A stretch of 44,928 nucleotides of DNA from an uncultured Clostridia bacterium (GTDB lineage Bacteria > Bacillota > Clostridia > Oscillospirales > Ruminococcaceae), in contig CANRLN010000011.1 of assembly GCA_947631445.1 (NCBI GenBank), forward strand, positions 1 through 44,928. The letters are read 5' to 3'. Positions 8,281 through 17,423 of the stretch are shown here, one piece after another. Made by a program: the position numbers and the translations under genes. Within the stretch, counting starts at the first letter, position 1; each line of letters begins with the position of its first letter. The notes below the pieces were generated by a model. That model saw only the letters and a list, made by a program, of their open reading frames with translations. It ran no database searches and was not told the origin of the DNA.

Positions 8281-10548
8281 TTAAACCTTAACACAGTTTT
8301 TAATTATTATACCGTTTTCGTCTATATCAGCTTTAATAACAAAACTTTCTTCAACATTTTCAAGAATTATCTGTGCAATAGGGTTTTCAACCTGCTCACA
8401 AATAATTTTTCTTATATCCCTTGCATTGCAATTTGCCTTTTCCGCAACGGCACGAACAACGCTGGTTTCATACTCAAAAGTAATATCTTTCTTTGCAAGC
8501 CTTCTGCTTAAGCTATCAAGATTTGTTCTTGCAATCTTTTCAAATTCTTCCCTGCCCAAAGGATTAAACACTGCTATCTCATCAATTCTTGAAACAAGTT
8601 CGGGGCGGAAAAATTTTCTTATCTGAGATTTAGTCTGCTCCTCCTGCCTTATATTGTCCGAAGAATTAAAACCTGCCGTTTTCAAATTCTGTCCAAGGTT
8701 GGTGGTAAGAATTATAATTGTGTTTGCAAAGCTTACCTTTCTACCAAAATTATCGGTTAAAAATCCGTCCTCAGCAATCTGCAAAAGCAGGTTGAAAATT
8801 TCCTTGTCTGCCTTTTCTGCCTCGTCAAAAAGCACAACGCTGAAAGGATTCTGCCTTATTTTGTTTGTAAGTTCTCCCGACTGTTCATATCCCACATATC
8901 CCGGAGGCGAACCAATAAGCCTATGCACCGAATGTGCCGAAGAAAATTCCGACATATCAAAGCGTATTAAACTGCCATTAAAAAGCTGATTTGCAATTTC
9001 TTTTGCAAGCAAAGTTTTTCCAGTTCCCGAAGCTCCCGCAAAAACAAAAAATCCAAGCGGTCTGCCAAAATCTGAAATACCGAGGCTTGCCCTTACAACC
9101 GCTTTAGAAACATCTGATATAGCTTTATCCTGCCCAAAAACAACCTCACCTAACTTTTTATCAAGATTACAAAGGTTTCCACTTCCGTTTATTCTTTTTT
9201 CGGGTATCCTGCTAATCCTTGCCACTGTTTTCTCAATATCCCTTTGGGTTACTATTTTAGTATTATTGTTATTATTAAGTTCCGATTTTTCTCCCTTGTT
9301 AAGAGTAACAAGTAGTTCACTTATACGCTGATTTATACTGCTTTCTTTGCTGCCAAGGTTTGCAAAAGCCGCCGCCTCGTCCAGAAGGTCAATTGCCTTA
9401 TCAGGAAAATACCTTGAATATATATATCTGTCGGCAAGCTCCACCGCCTTGCTGATAACCCCTTCTTCAAACACCACATTATGATATTCTTCAAGCTGTT
9501 TTCCAACACACTCAAGTATATCCTTGGTTGTTTCAAGGTCGGGTTCTTCTATTTTTACAATCTGAAAACGTCTTGCAGAAGCTCCGTCCTTTTCAATTGT
9601 CTTTGAATATTCTTCAATGGTGGTTGCCCCTATAATCTGTATCTGTCCCCTTGCAAGTTCTGGCTTTAATATATTAGCTGCATCAATTGCCCCCTCTGCT
9701 GCTCCCGCACCCATAATATTATGGATTTCATCTATAAAAAGTATAACATTTTTTGCCTGTCTTATCTCGTCAAGACAGTTTTTAAGACGTTCTTCAAAAT
9801 CTCCACGATATTTCGCCCCTGCCAACAGCGATGTCATGGAAAGAGAAAAAATCCTCTTGTCGCAAAGACACCTTGGAACATTTCCCTTTACGATTCTCCT
9901 TGCCAATTCTTCAACCACAGCCGTTTTACCTACTCCGGCTTCTCCAATAAGACAAGGGTTATTTTTATTTTTCCGGCAAAGTATTCCGGTCACTCTTGAA
10001 ATTTCATCTTCTCTTTTAACTGCAACAGGGCTTGAATTTATATTTTTAGGGTCGGTAAGTTCGGTTGCATATCTGCTTAAAAATTTAAACACAGGTCTTT
10101 TTGCTGACACAGGATTTGCACATTCGCAGGCTTTTATAATTCCCGACGTCTGAACCCCCAAATTTTTAAGCAGTGCATTTGCACAAGAATTTGTATTTTT
10201 TATAATGCACAACAGAATATGCTCCGTGCCTATTTTGCCATTCATTGCCGTATCAATAAATTTTGTTGCCTCCGACAAAGCACAGTTGACGGTTGGAGTA
10301 AGGTCATTTGTGGTGGTTTTGCAAGGCGTTCCCTTGCCAATTGTCGACACAATTTCTGCCTCAACCTCCTCCGCCGAAACCTTAAAGGCAGTTAAAATAC
10401 TTTTTGCACAACTTTCTTCAATGCAAAGCGAAAGCAGAATGTGTTCCGTACCAACATAGGTATGCCCAAGCCTTCCTGCAATAAGTGCTGCATCATTTAT
10501 TGTCTGTCTTGCCTTCGGAGTAAAAATCTTAGAATTTATCCTTTCCAT
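8281..10548 (-). CDS. clpC: ClpC-like AAA+ unfoldase
   Basis: A 755-residue Hsp100 protein, expected to unfold substrates for a ClpP peptidase. Two Clp_N repeats fill residues 1-145. D1 has Walker A GEAGVGKTA (202-210) and Walker B VILFIDEIH; D2 has GASGTGKTLL and VVLFDEAEK. Compared with usual ClpC (about 810-820 residues), the middle region is short: an Asn-rich linker (LNNNNNT) stands where ClpC has its UVR motif. The ClpP-docking loop is AGF near residue 625 instead of the usual V/L/I-G-F. It could be a divergent second ClpC or ClpA-like paralogue. Start ATG at 10548 has a GGAGG site. There is no clpP, ctsR or mcsAB next to it, unlike the classical clpC operon. Confidence 0.85.
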   Translation of the reverse strand: MERINSKIFTPKARQTINDAALIAGRLGHTYVGTEHILLSLCIEESCAKSILTAFKVSAEEVEAEIVSTIGKGTPCKTTTNDLTPTVNCALSEATKFIDTAMNGKIGTEHILLCIIKNTNSCANALLKNLGVQTSGIIKACECANPVSAKRPVFKFLSRYATELTDPKNINSSPVAVKREDEISRVTGILCRKNKNNPCLIGEAGVGKTAVVEELARRIVKGNVPRCLCDKRIFSLSMTSLLAGAKYRGDFEERLKNCLDEIRQAKNVILFIDEIHNIMGAGAAEGAIDAANILKPELARGQIQIIGATTIEEYSKTIEKDGASARRFQIVKIEEPDLETTKDILECVGKQLEEYHNVVFEEGVISKAVELADRYIYSRYFPDKAIDLLDEAAAFANLGSKESSINQRISELLVTLNKGEKSELNNNNNTKIVTQRDIEKTVARISRIPEKRINGSGNLCNLDKKLGEVVFGQDKAISDVSKAVVRASLGISDFGRPLGFFVFAGASGTGKTLLAKEIANQLFNGSLIRFDMSEFSSAHSVHRLIGSPPGYVGYEQSGELTNKIRQNPFSVVLFDEAEKADKEIFNLLLQIAEDGFLTDNFGRKVSFANTIIILTTNLGQNLKTAGFNSSDNIRQEEQTKSQIRKFFRPELVSRIDEIAVFNPLGREEFEKIARTNLDSLSRRLAKKDITFEYETSVVRAVAEKANCNARDIRKIICEQVENPIAQIILENVEESFVIKADIDENGIIIKNCVKV

Positions 10549-10643
10549 AAATAAAGACCTCCCTAAGTAAAATAATTCCTACATGGTTATTATATGCTTA
10601 TAATCAAACTTTTAATCATTGTTATAAAAATATATTTATACTC

Positions 10644-10660
10644 CTCCGCCATAGGCGGAG
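10644..10660. repeat. dispersed palindrome, copy B
   Basis: CTCCGCC-ATA-GGCGGAG, a perfect 7-bp stem. Compared with copies A and D it has C-to-T in the left arm and the matching G-to-A in the right arm, a compensatory pair that keeps the hairpin. Confidence 0.7.
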
Positions 10661-10734
10661 AAACACTAAAAATACAAAAAATTATAAACAACCCTAAAAA
10701 AAGCTTTATTTTATTGTATCGCTATAATTGTTAT

Positions 10735-10772
10735 AAAAAAAGGGGGTGTCGCACCCAAGGCACGACAACCCC
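10735..10772 (-). terminator. rho-independent terminator of the small Cys/Gly gene
   Basis: Arms GGGGTGTCG (10743-10751) and CGACAACCCC (10763-10772), with a run of seven T residues following on the minus strand. It lies about 40 bp after the stop of the 47-aa gene. Confidence 0.85.
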
Positions 10773-10814
10773 GAAAAATTTAAACTTCCTTTGTTTTTAC
10801 GACTTTAAGCCAAA

Positions 10815-10958
10815 TCAGCAGCCACAGCCACCGTTGCAGCCATTGTCGCAGCCACAGCCACAGCCATTATTGGCATTAAAACCACAGCCACCGCAGCAGA
10901 ACAAAATGAGGATGAGGATAATAATCCACCAGCAACCACCCATTCCACAACCGTTCAT
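10815..10958 (-). CDS. small Cys/Gly-rich membrane peptide
   Basis: A 47-residue protein not assigned to a family. It opens with a Gly/Cys/Trp stretch (MNGCGMGGCWW), then a single hydrophobic segment (IIILILILF, about residues 12-20), then a tail almost entirely Gly, Cys and Asn with repeated GCGC units; there are 13 Cys in all. The start ATG at 10958 has GGAG eight bases upstream, and a clear terminator follows, so it is a real single-gene unit. The general form (hydrophobic stretch plus Gly-rich stretch) resembles YjcZ-type short peptides of Firmicutes, but the Cys content does not. Metal binding or a disulfide-rich envelope role is a guess. Confidence 0.75.
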   Translation of the reverse strand: MNGCGMGGCWWIIILILILFCCGGCGFNANNGCGCGCDNGCNGGCGC

Positions 10959-11127
10959 AAAAACAACTCCTTTATAAAGTATTTTTTGTAGGTAGCTTTT
11001 GCTCCTTACAATAGTATAATATGCTATACACAAAAATGTGTTACAGAAAAAATTAATAATTATATATTTAATTAAACAGTCTTTATTTTTTACAAAAATT
11101 TATTTTTATGTTATTTTTAAACTGGAT

Positions 11128-11156
11128 TTGACAAATTGCAAAAAGTATGATATAAT
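11128..11156 (+). promoter_or_regulatory. promoter of the thyX gene cluster
   Basis: TTGACA (11128-11133), 17-bp spacer, TATAAT (11151-11156), with extended TGA before the -10 box. GGAGG follows at about 11181. Confidence 0.85.
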
Positions 11157-11192
11157 ATAGTTGTTGATTTTAAATTTTAGGAGGTCTGAATT

Positions 11193-11978
11193 TTGAAAGT
11201 TATATTATTATCCCACACCCCCGACCCTGAAAAGGTGGTTGCCTGTTCGGCAAAACTTTGCTATTCTTCAAGCGATATTACAACACTTAATGACAATCTG
11301 ACAGACGAAAAGGTGCAAAGTTTTGTTCAGATGCTTGCTTCCATCGGTCATGAAAGCCCAATCGAACATATAAGCTTTACCTTTGGAATCGAGGGAATTT
11401 CCAGAGCCTGCTCACATCAATTGGTTCGACACCGTATTGCTTCCTATTCGCAAAAATCCCAAAGATATGTAAGCGAACAGGGTTTTGACCATGTTGTTCC
11501 CCCCGAAATCCAAAACACCCCCGAAGCATTGGCAGAATTTGAAAACCAAATGCAAGCAATAAGCGACAGTTATAACAAAATAACCGAAATTTTAACCGAT
11601 AAACATTATAAACAAATGCTTTCCGAGGGAATGGACGAAAAAACAGCCAAACGCAACGCCCAAAAAAAAGCAATTGAAGATGCAAGATTTGTTCTTCCCA
11701 ATGCCTGCACCACCCAGATTATAGTAACCATGAATGCAAGAACCCTGCTTAATTTCTTTGAACACCGTTGTTGCAACAGAGCCCAATGGGAGATAAGAGC
11801 GGTCGCAAACGAAATGCTACGTTTGGTTTCTCAGGTTGCCCCTAATATATTTGCCAAGGCAGGCCCTCCTTGCTTGTATTCCAGTTGCCCCGAGGGCAAA
11901 ATGTCTTGTAGAAAAAGCACAGAGGTAAAGAAATATTTTGAGGAGTTAAAAAATGAATGGAAAAATAGTAGTAATTGA
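11193..11978 (+). CDS. thyX: flavin-dependent thymidylate synthase
   Basis: A 261-residue FAD-dependent enzyme that makes dTMP from dUMP using methylene-THF and NADPH. The family signature RHR-x7-S is present as RHRIASYSQKSQRYV, beginning at residue 79. The usual ThyX core is about 220-250 residues, so this is complete. It starts with TTG after a GGAGG site. The 3' end overlaps tmk by 26 bp, placing successive steps of dTTP synthesis in one operon. Confidence 0.96.
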   Translation: MKVILLSHTPDPEKVVACSAKLCYSSSDITTLNDNLTDEKVQSFVQMLASIGHESPIEHISFTFGIEGISRACSHQLVRHRIASYSQKSQRYVSEQGFDHVVPPEIQNTPEALAEFENQMQAISDSYNKITEILTDKHYKQMLSEGMDEKTAKRNAQKKAIEDARFVLPNACTTQIIVTMNARTLLNFFEHRCCNRAQWEIRAVANEMLRLVSQVAPNIFAKAGPPCLYSSCPEGKMSCRKSTEVKKYFEELKNEWKNSSN

Positions 11979-12630
11979 GGGTCTTGACGGTTGCGGAAAA
12001 TCCACCCAATTTGAACTGCTTGCAAAATTTCTTGAGGGGATAACACCAACCAAAGCAATAAGCTTTCCGGATTATTCCAATCCTTCTTCTACACTTGTAA
12101 AGCTATATTTAAACGGCGATATTTCAAACGACCCAACCAACATAAATGCCTATGCAGCATCAAGCTTTTATGCCTGCGACCGATATTGTGCTTATAAAAA
12201 ATTTTGGCAGAGCGACTATGAACAAGGCAAACTTATTCTTGCTGCAAGATACACTACTTCAAATGCAATCTATCAAATGACCAAGCTTGACCAAAATCAG
12301 TGGGATAATTATTTAAGCTGGCTGGAGGATTATGAATATTCAAAACTTGAACTTCCCAAACCCGATAAAACTATATTCCTTGACTTAGATTTAAAAATAG
12401 CACAGGAAAATCTTAAAAAGCGTTATAATGGTGATGAAAACAAAAAGGATATTCACGAACGTGATATAGAGTTTCTGAAAAACTGCCGTAAAACCGCACT
12501 ATATGTAGCGGAAAAGCTCGGCTGGAACATAGTAAAATGTGACCGTGACGGAAAATTTAGAACCATAGAAGATATAAATGCAGAATTGCGGGAAATTATT
12601 ATGAACATGAAAGGTGAAAGCAATGCTTGA
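11953..12630 (+). CDS. tmk: thymidylate kinase
   Basis: A 225-residue P-loop kinase converting dTMP to dTDP. Walker A is EGLDGCGKST (residues 8-17), and the LID/DRY region has CDRYCAYKKFW and ARYTTSNAIYQ in place of the common DRY/SS pattern. The C-terminal half is slightly divergent from standard Tmk, so another deoxynucleoside monophosphate kinase is possible, but adjacency to thyX supports Tmk. GAGGAG lies 7 bp before its ATG inside the thyX gene. Confidence 0.87.
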   Translation: MNGKIVVIEGLDGCGKSTQFELLAKFLEGITPTKAISFPDYSNPSSTLVKLYLNGDISNDPTNINAYAASSFYACDRYCAYKKFWQSDYEQGKLILAARYTTSNAIYQMTKLDQNQWDNYLSWLEDYEYSKLELPKPDKTIFLDLDLKIAQENLKKRYNGDENKKDIHERDIEFLKNCRKTALYVAEKLGWNIVKCDRDGKFRTIEDINAELREIIMNMKGESNA

Positions 12631-13513
12631 TTTTCACAAAATAACCATTGATGACCGTGAGCAGGCTGAAAAATATCTTCAAATATCTGATTTTCAAGGG
12701 TGCGAATACTGTTTTGCAAACAACCTTGCATGGCACAGATTGAACAATACTGAAATTGCATTTTACAAACAGTTTTATATTTCAAAATCTATTGAAAATG
12801 ATTTGCCTTATTTTACCTATCCAGCAGGTAGCGGGGATATTTTTGATTTGATACAAAATGAGCTTGTTCCCTATTGCAAAAATCTGTCTGTTCCACTTGT
12901 AATAAGTGGTGTAAGCAGGCAAAACTCGCAAATGCTTAAAGAGCATTATGGAGATAAAGCAAGCATTAGTTACGACCGTGACGCAAGCGACTATATTTAT
13001 AAAACGGCTGACCTAATAAATCTTACCGGCAAAAAATACCACAGCAAACGCAACCATATAAAACGCTTTAAAGATAAGCAATGGTATTATGAAAATCTTG
13101 CTCCAAATCATTTTGAGGATTGTATTGAATTTGCAACTGAATTTTATAACCAAAACAATTCTTATGATGAATTTTCGGCTGTTGTAGAACAGTTTGCAAT
13201 AGACACTTATTTTAAATATTTTGAAGCATTAAATTTAAAGGGTGGTGTGCTTTTTCAGGAAAACAAACTTGTTGGATTTTGCATCGGCGAGCGACTCAAC
13301 AGCAATACAATTGTTGTGCATATAGAAAAGGCTGTTGCAGGGGTTCAAGGGGCTTACCCGACACTTTGCAATGAGTTTTTAAAGGCAAACGCTGGGGAAT
13401 TTAAATATGTAAATCGTGAAGAAGATTTAGGACTTGAGGGACTGCGAAAATCGAAACTTTCCTATCATCCTTGCTATCTTATGGAAAAATACTCGATTGA
13501 CATAAATTACTAA
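12623..13513 (+). CDS. DUF2156 (phosphatidylglycerol lysyltransferase C-terminal-like) protein
   Basis: A 296-residue soluble protein of the DUF2156 family, with the double-GNAT arrangement found in the catalytic part of MprF. Recognisable pieces are the N-terminal FQGCEYCFANNLAWHRL, the central GKKYHSKRNHIKRF, and GGVLFQENKLVGFCIGERL with FKYVNREEDLGLEGLRKSK near the end. No membrane flippase domain is present. Members may transfer an aminoacyl group, but the substrate is unknown. ATG 12623 has AAAGGTG six bases before it and overlaps the tmk stop by 8 bp. Confidence 0.85.
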   Translation: MLDFHKITIDDREQAEKYLQISDFQGCEYCFANNLAWHRLNNTEIAFYKQFYISKSIENDLPYFTYPAGSGDIFDLIQNELVPYCKNLSVPLVISGVSRQNSQMLKEHYGDKASISYDRDASDYIYKTADLINLTGKKYHSKRNHIKRFKDKQWYYENLAPNHFEDCIEFATEFYNQNNSYDEFSAVVEQFAIDTYFKYFEALNLKGGVLFQENKLVGFCIGERLNSNTIVVHIEKAVAGVQGAYPTLCNEFLKANAGEFKYVNREEDLGLEGLRKSKLSYHPCYLMEKYSIDINY

Positions 13514-13539
13514 AATATAAATGAAAGGATTAAATTATT

Positions 13540-14088
13540 ATGGTACTTGTATTTTTAGCAAATGGATTTGAAATTGTGGAGGCAACCGCCCCCATTGATA
13601 TGTTAAGACGTGCAAAGATTGAGGTTTTGACGGTTGGAATTGGCGGAAAGGAAATTGAAAGTTCCTGCGGAATTAAAGTTATTGCGAACATCACCGAAAA
13701 AGAGGTTAATCTTGAAGATGCAGAAATGATTGTTCTTCCCGGTGGAATGCCCGGAACAATAAATCTTGGAAACAGCGATTTTGTAAAACAAGCTATTGCA
13801 CACTGCAAGCAGAATAATAAATTTATGGCTGCAATCTGTGCCGCTCCATCGGTTCTTGGCGAAAATGGAGTGCTTGAAGGAATAAAAGCCACCTGCTTCC
13901 CTGGTTTTGAGGACAAGCTCATTGGTGCAGAATATACTGGCAATCCTGTTGAGGTTGTAGGAAAAATTGTAACCGCAAGGGGAGCAGGAGTTGCTGTAAC
14001 ATTCGGTCTTGCTCTTGTTGAACTTCTTAAAGGCAAGCAGGTTGCAATTGATGTAAACAATGCAATCCAGAGTGTAGAAAAGTATTAA
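13540..14088 (+). CDS. DJ-1/PfpI family protein
   Basis: A 182-residue protein of the DJ-1/ThiJ/YajL branch of the class I glutamine amidotransferase-like fold. The nucleophile elbow is AAICAAP with Cys100, preceded by an early Glu (ANGFEIVEA) that normally pairs with the cysteine. Members act as glyoxalase III-like or stress proteins; the exact activity cannot be read here. It sits between the DUF2156 gene and the folate gene with short spacers, AAAGGA upstream of the ATG. Confidence 0.9.
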   Translation: MVLVFLANGFEIVEATAPIDMLRRAKIEVLTVGIGGKEIESSCGIKVIANITEKEVNLEDAEMIVLPGGMPGTINLGNSDFVKQAIAHCKQNNKFMAAICAAPSVLGENGVLEGIKATCFPGFEDKLIGAEYTGNPVEVVGKIVTARGAGVAVTFGLALVELLKGKQVAIDVNNAIQSVEKY

Positions 14089-14095
14089 TAATAAA

Positions 14096-14641
14096 ATGAC
14101 CAAAGAAATTTTAAGAAAAAAACTGCTTGAAAAGCGTACAAGCCCAGACAAAACAAAAACTGATAATATACAGAAAATTTTTTTAAATTCTGAGTTTTTT
14201 AAAAAAAGCAAAGAAATTTTAGTGTATGTTTCTACTGCAAAAGAAATTGCGACCAATAGAATAATAGAAACCGCTTTAAAAAATAACAAAAAAGTTTTCT
14301 GCCCACTTTGCACCCAAAAAGGCATAATGGAATTTTTGCAAATATATTCAAGAGAGGATTTGGAGGAGGGAAAATATAATATTCTTGCTCCAAAAAAATC
14401 CCAGCCAAAGGCGGAAAATCTTGAAAATCCTATTATAATAGTTCCCGCTCTTGCAATCGACCAAAATGGTTTTCGTATCGGCTATGGTGGCGGTTACTAT
14501 GACCGATATTTAAGCAGTAATGAAAATATACCCACGGTGGGATTTTGCTACGAGGAGAATTTATATAGCAATCTCCCCCATGATAAATTTGATAAACCAG
14601 TTGATATTATAATAACAGAAAGAAAAATAATACAGAGGTGA
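14096..14641 (+). CDS. 5-formyltetrahydrofolate cyclo-ligase
   Basis: A 181-residue enzyme converting 5-formyl-THF to 5,10-methenyl-THF with ATP. The signature GYGGGYYDRYL and the substrate-binding PALAIDQNGFRIGYG are both present, as is the N-terminal basic segment KEILRKKLLEKR. It begins 7 bp after the DJ-1 gene. With thyX upstream and metH elsewhere in the window it belongs to the folate one-carbon pool. Confidence 0.95.
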   Translation: MTKEILRKKLLEKRTSPDKTKTDNIQKIFLNSEFFKKSKEILVYVSTAKEIATNRIIETALKNNKKVFCPLCTQKGIMEFLQIYSREDLEEGKYNILAPKKSQPKAENLENPIIIVPALAIDQNGFRIGYGGGYYDRYLSSNENIPTVGFCYEENLYSNLPHDKFDKPVDIIITERKIIQR

Positions 14642-14646
14642 CCAAA

Positions 14647-16170
14647 ATGGAAAATAAAAATATAGCCCCTCAAAACACCGAAGAAAAAACACAATCGTTT
14701 ACCCCACAAAAATATGATAATACAACAATTACAGAGCCAACCGACCCTTTCGCTGATGCAATAATAGATGAAAATTACACTCAAGAATTTAAAAATCTTG
14801 AAAATTCTGAAAATACAAACGACAAACCTACTCAGCCATTTACGGCAGTTTCAGCAGATAATAATAATAATAATAATAATAATAGCGAAAATATACCCAA
14901 ACACGCAAAGCAAAGCGATAATACCTCAAAGAACGCAAAACCTACAAATAGTTCTAATAAATCCAGCAAAAAAGCCGGCAAAAAAAGGAAAAAAATTCGT
15001 CGCCGTTCGGCAATAAACACCTCCATTTTCAGCGGAATTATTATGGTGGTTATAATCTTGGGTTGTTCGCTTGCAATTGCTGTTACGGGAATAAAGCTCG
15101 GAATGGAATACCTTGGTGTAAACAAAAACGACAACTATGTTACCTTTAATATTCCGGACGGCTCAACCCCACAGGAAATTGCACAGATACTTAAAGACAA
15201 CGGCGTTATCAACAATCCTGATATGTTTATGCTTATCTGTAAACTGAAAAAAGCCAATACCATGTATCCGGGCGACATTACCCTTTCCCCTGCCACCACA
15301 TATGCAGATATGATTGATAATCTCTGTATTCAAAGACAAAGTTTTGAAACGGTTCAGGTTACATTCCCCGAGGGAATAACCCTTCCAGAAGTTGCAAAAC
15401 TTTTGGAAGAAAATAATGTTTGCCCTGCCGATGATTTTCTTTTTGAATTTAACAAAAATCAAGGATATGCTTTTGAAAACGAAGTACCGCAGGACGACAA
15501 CCGTTTTTATGAAATGGAAGGTTATTTTTATCCAGAAACCTATGAATTTTATATAAACGATACGGCATACAGCGTTACCAGAACAATCCGTGAGCAGTTT
15601 GAAAAAATTGTCGCAACCGATGAAATAAAAAAGAAAATCAAAGACAAAGGAATGACAATGGACGAGGTTATAACCCTTGCGTCAATCGTTCAGAAAGAAG
15701 CCGGCTTTATTGAGGATATGCCGGAAGTTGCAAGCGTGTTTATCAATCGTCTTGCCAAAGCTGATGACGAATTTCCTCATCTTCAGTCGGACGCAACCAA
15801 AGCTTATGTAAGAGATACTATTGTTCCAAACCTCACCACTTCGATTGACGTTGACAGATACACTGAAGCTTATGATACCTATCAATGTTTTGGACTTCCA
15901 AAAGGTCCAGTTTGCAACCCCGGACTTGATGCAATAATGGGAGTTCTCAATGCCCCCAAAACCGATTATTACTATTTCTGCAACAATCTTGAAACTAAAG
16001 TTTGCCTTTATGCCTCTACCTATGAGGAACATCAAGAAAACCTTAAAAAGGCAGGTCTTTCGGAAGAAGGCGTAGGAGCAAACGCCGATAACGGAGAAAA
16101 CCAAGAAAATCAAGATAACCCAGAAAATCCAGATAATAATCAAGAACAAGGCGGTGAAAATAATGAATAG
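14647..16170 (+). CDS. mltG: endolytic murein transglycosylase MltG (YceG-like)
   Basis: A 507-residue single-pass membrane enzyme that cleaves nascent glycan strands in peptidoglycan. A long polar cytoplasmic N-terminus (1-120, rich in Asn, Lys, Thr and with an Asn8 run) leads into one transmembrane helix (about 128-150, IIMVVIILGCSLAIAV). Then come a LysM-like part and the YceG domain. The catalytic Glu is Glu351 in ASIVQKEAG, followed by VASVFINRL. A Glu/Asn-rich tail ends the protein. ATG 14647 follows AGAGGTG, while GTG 14638 overlaps that site. The fold and catalytic motif are clear; the long N- and C-terminal polar tails are lineage additions. Confidence 0.92.
   Translation: MENKNIAPQNTEEKTQSFTPQKYDNTTITEPTDPFADAIIDENYTQEFKNLENSENTNDKPTQPFTAVSADNNNNNNNNSENIPKHAKQSDNTSKNAKPTNSSNKSSKKAGKKRKKIRRRSAINTSIFSGIIMVVIILGCSLAIAVTGIKLGMEYLGVNKNDNYVTFNIPDGSTPQEIAQILKDNGVINNPDMFMLICKLKKANTMYPGDITLSPATTYADMIDNLCIQRQSFETVQVTFPEGITLPEVAKLLEENNVCPADDFLFEFNKNQGYAFENEVPQDDNRFYEMEGYFYPETYEFYINDTAYSVTRTIREQFEKIVATDEIKKKIKDKGMTMDEVITLASIVQKEAGFIEDMPEVASVFINRLAKADDEFPHLQSDATKAYVRDTIVPNLTTSIDVDRYTEAYDTYQCFGLPKGPVCNPGLDAIMGVLNAPKTDYYYFCNNLETKVCLYASTYEEHQENLKKAGLSEEGVGANADNGENQENQDNPENPDNNQEQGGENNE
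14860..14883 (+). repeat. (AAT)8 microsatellite inside mltG
   Basis: Eight exact AAT units encode eight Asn in the cytoplasmic N-terminal tail. Being a triplet repeat, slippage would change the Asn count without shifting frame. Confidence 0.9.
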
Positions 16171-17407
16171 TATTGATTTAGAAGTGCTTGCCCCCGCAGG
16201 AGATACCGAACGTTTTGAGGCGGCTCTTGATTACGGTGCGGACGCAATATATCTCGGTGGCACAATGTTTGGTATGCGGCAGGGTTCAAAGAATTTCACC
16301 GAAGAAGAATTGTTTAAAGCGGTTGAAAAAGCTCATCAAAAAGGGAAAAAAGTATATCAAACGCTTAACACTCTCCCACGAAACAATGAAATTCCAAATC
16401 TTGAAAGGGCAGTAAAAACCGCCGTAAACGCAGGAATTGATGCACTTATAGTTGCGGATATAGGAATTTTTTCGCAGGTCAAAAAAATTGCTCCAAATAT
16501 GGAACTGCACGCATCTACACAAACGGGAATTGTAAATTATCTTAGTGCCAATGCCTTTTACGATATGGGAGCAAAAAGAATAGTGCTTGCAAGAGAACTG
16601 ACTCTTGAAGAAATTGCCGAAATAAGAGCAAAAACTCCAAAGGATTTAGAGATTGAAGTGTTTGTGCATGGTGCAATGTGCATGAGTTTTTCGGGAAGAT
16701 GCCTGCTTTCACAATATCTTACCGACCGTGACGCAAACCGTGGTCAATGTGCTCAGCCATGCCGTTGGAAATATGCACTTATGGAAGAAAAACGACCGGG
16801 ACAGTATTTCCCTATTTCCGAGGACGAACACGGTTCTTATATTCTTAATGCAAAGGATATGAACATGATTGAACATATAGACAAACTGCACAAAGCAGGA
16901 GTTTATAGCCTTAAAATTGAGGGCAGAGCCAAATCCGCCTACTATGTTTCGGTTATCACAAATGCTTACCGCCTTGCTGTGGATTATTACAAACAAAACC
17001 CCGATAATTATGCCTTACTCCCCGATTATATTAAAAATGAAGTTTATAAAGTAAGTCACCGTGAATATTGCTCCGGTTTCCTGTTCGGCAACCCCGAACA
17101 TTCCCAAACTTACGAAAGTTCGGGATATGTAAGGGAATGTGATGTTATTGGCATTGTAAAAGAGTGCAAAAATGGCAGGGTTTACATTGCCCAGCGAAAC
17201 AAATTCAACCTTGGTGACAAAATAGAAATAATGCAACCCCTTGAAAGACCATATAAAATAACAGTTGCAAACCTGCTCAACAAAAATGGAGAACCAGTAG
17301 ACACAGCAAACAAGGCGGCTGAAGATTATTCTTTTGACTGCGATCATGTGTTTTCAAAAAATGCAATAGTAAGAAATGTAAAGCCAATTCAAGGCAAGTT
17401 TGAATAG
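16163..17407 (+). CDS. peptidase U32 family protein (YegQ/TrhP-like)
   Basis: A 414-residue U32 protein. The family signature EVFVHGAMCMSFSGRCLLS covers residues 165-183, and the start ELLAPAGD-type motif (EVLAPAGDTERFEAALDYGA) is typical. Additional Cys at CAQPCRW and HREYCSGF match the Fe-S cluster-bearing members that modify tRNA or ubiquinone. In Firmicutes the YegQ/TrhP type makes 5-hydroxyuridine at tRNA position 34, so tRNA hydroxylation is more likely than proteolysis. The ATG overlaps the mltG stop by 8 bp. Confidence 0.9.
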   Translation: MNSIDLEVLAPAGDTERFEAALDYGADAIYLGGTMFGMRQGSKNFTEEELFKAVEKAHQKGKKVYQTLNTLPRNNEIPNLERAVKTAVNAGIDALIVADIGIFSQVKKIAPNMELHASTQTGIVNYLSANAFYDMGAKRIVLARELTLEEIAEIRAKTPKDLEIEVFVHGAMCMSFSGRCLLSQYLTDRDANRGQCAQPCRWKYALMEEKRPGQYFPISEDEHGSYILNAKDMNMIEHIDKLHKAGVYSLKIEGRAKSAYYVSVITNAYRLAVDYYKQNPDNYALLPDYIKNEVYKVSHREYCSGFLFGNPEHSQTYESSGYVRECDVIGIVKECKNGRVYIAQRNKFNLGDKIEIMQPLERPYKITVANLLNKNGEPVDTANKAAEDYSFDCDHVFSKNAIVRNVKPIQGKFE

Positions 17408-17423
17408 TTTGGAGAAAAGAGTT

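Noticed and set aside
9617-10153. 178-aa plus-strand frame within the clpC-like gene
   Set aside because: Complement of a conserved AAA+ coding region; no ribosome site.
13530-14325. Minus-strand frames of 176 and 240 aa opposite the DJ-1 and folate genes
   Set aside because: Both are shadows of well-conserved plus-strand genes.
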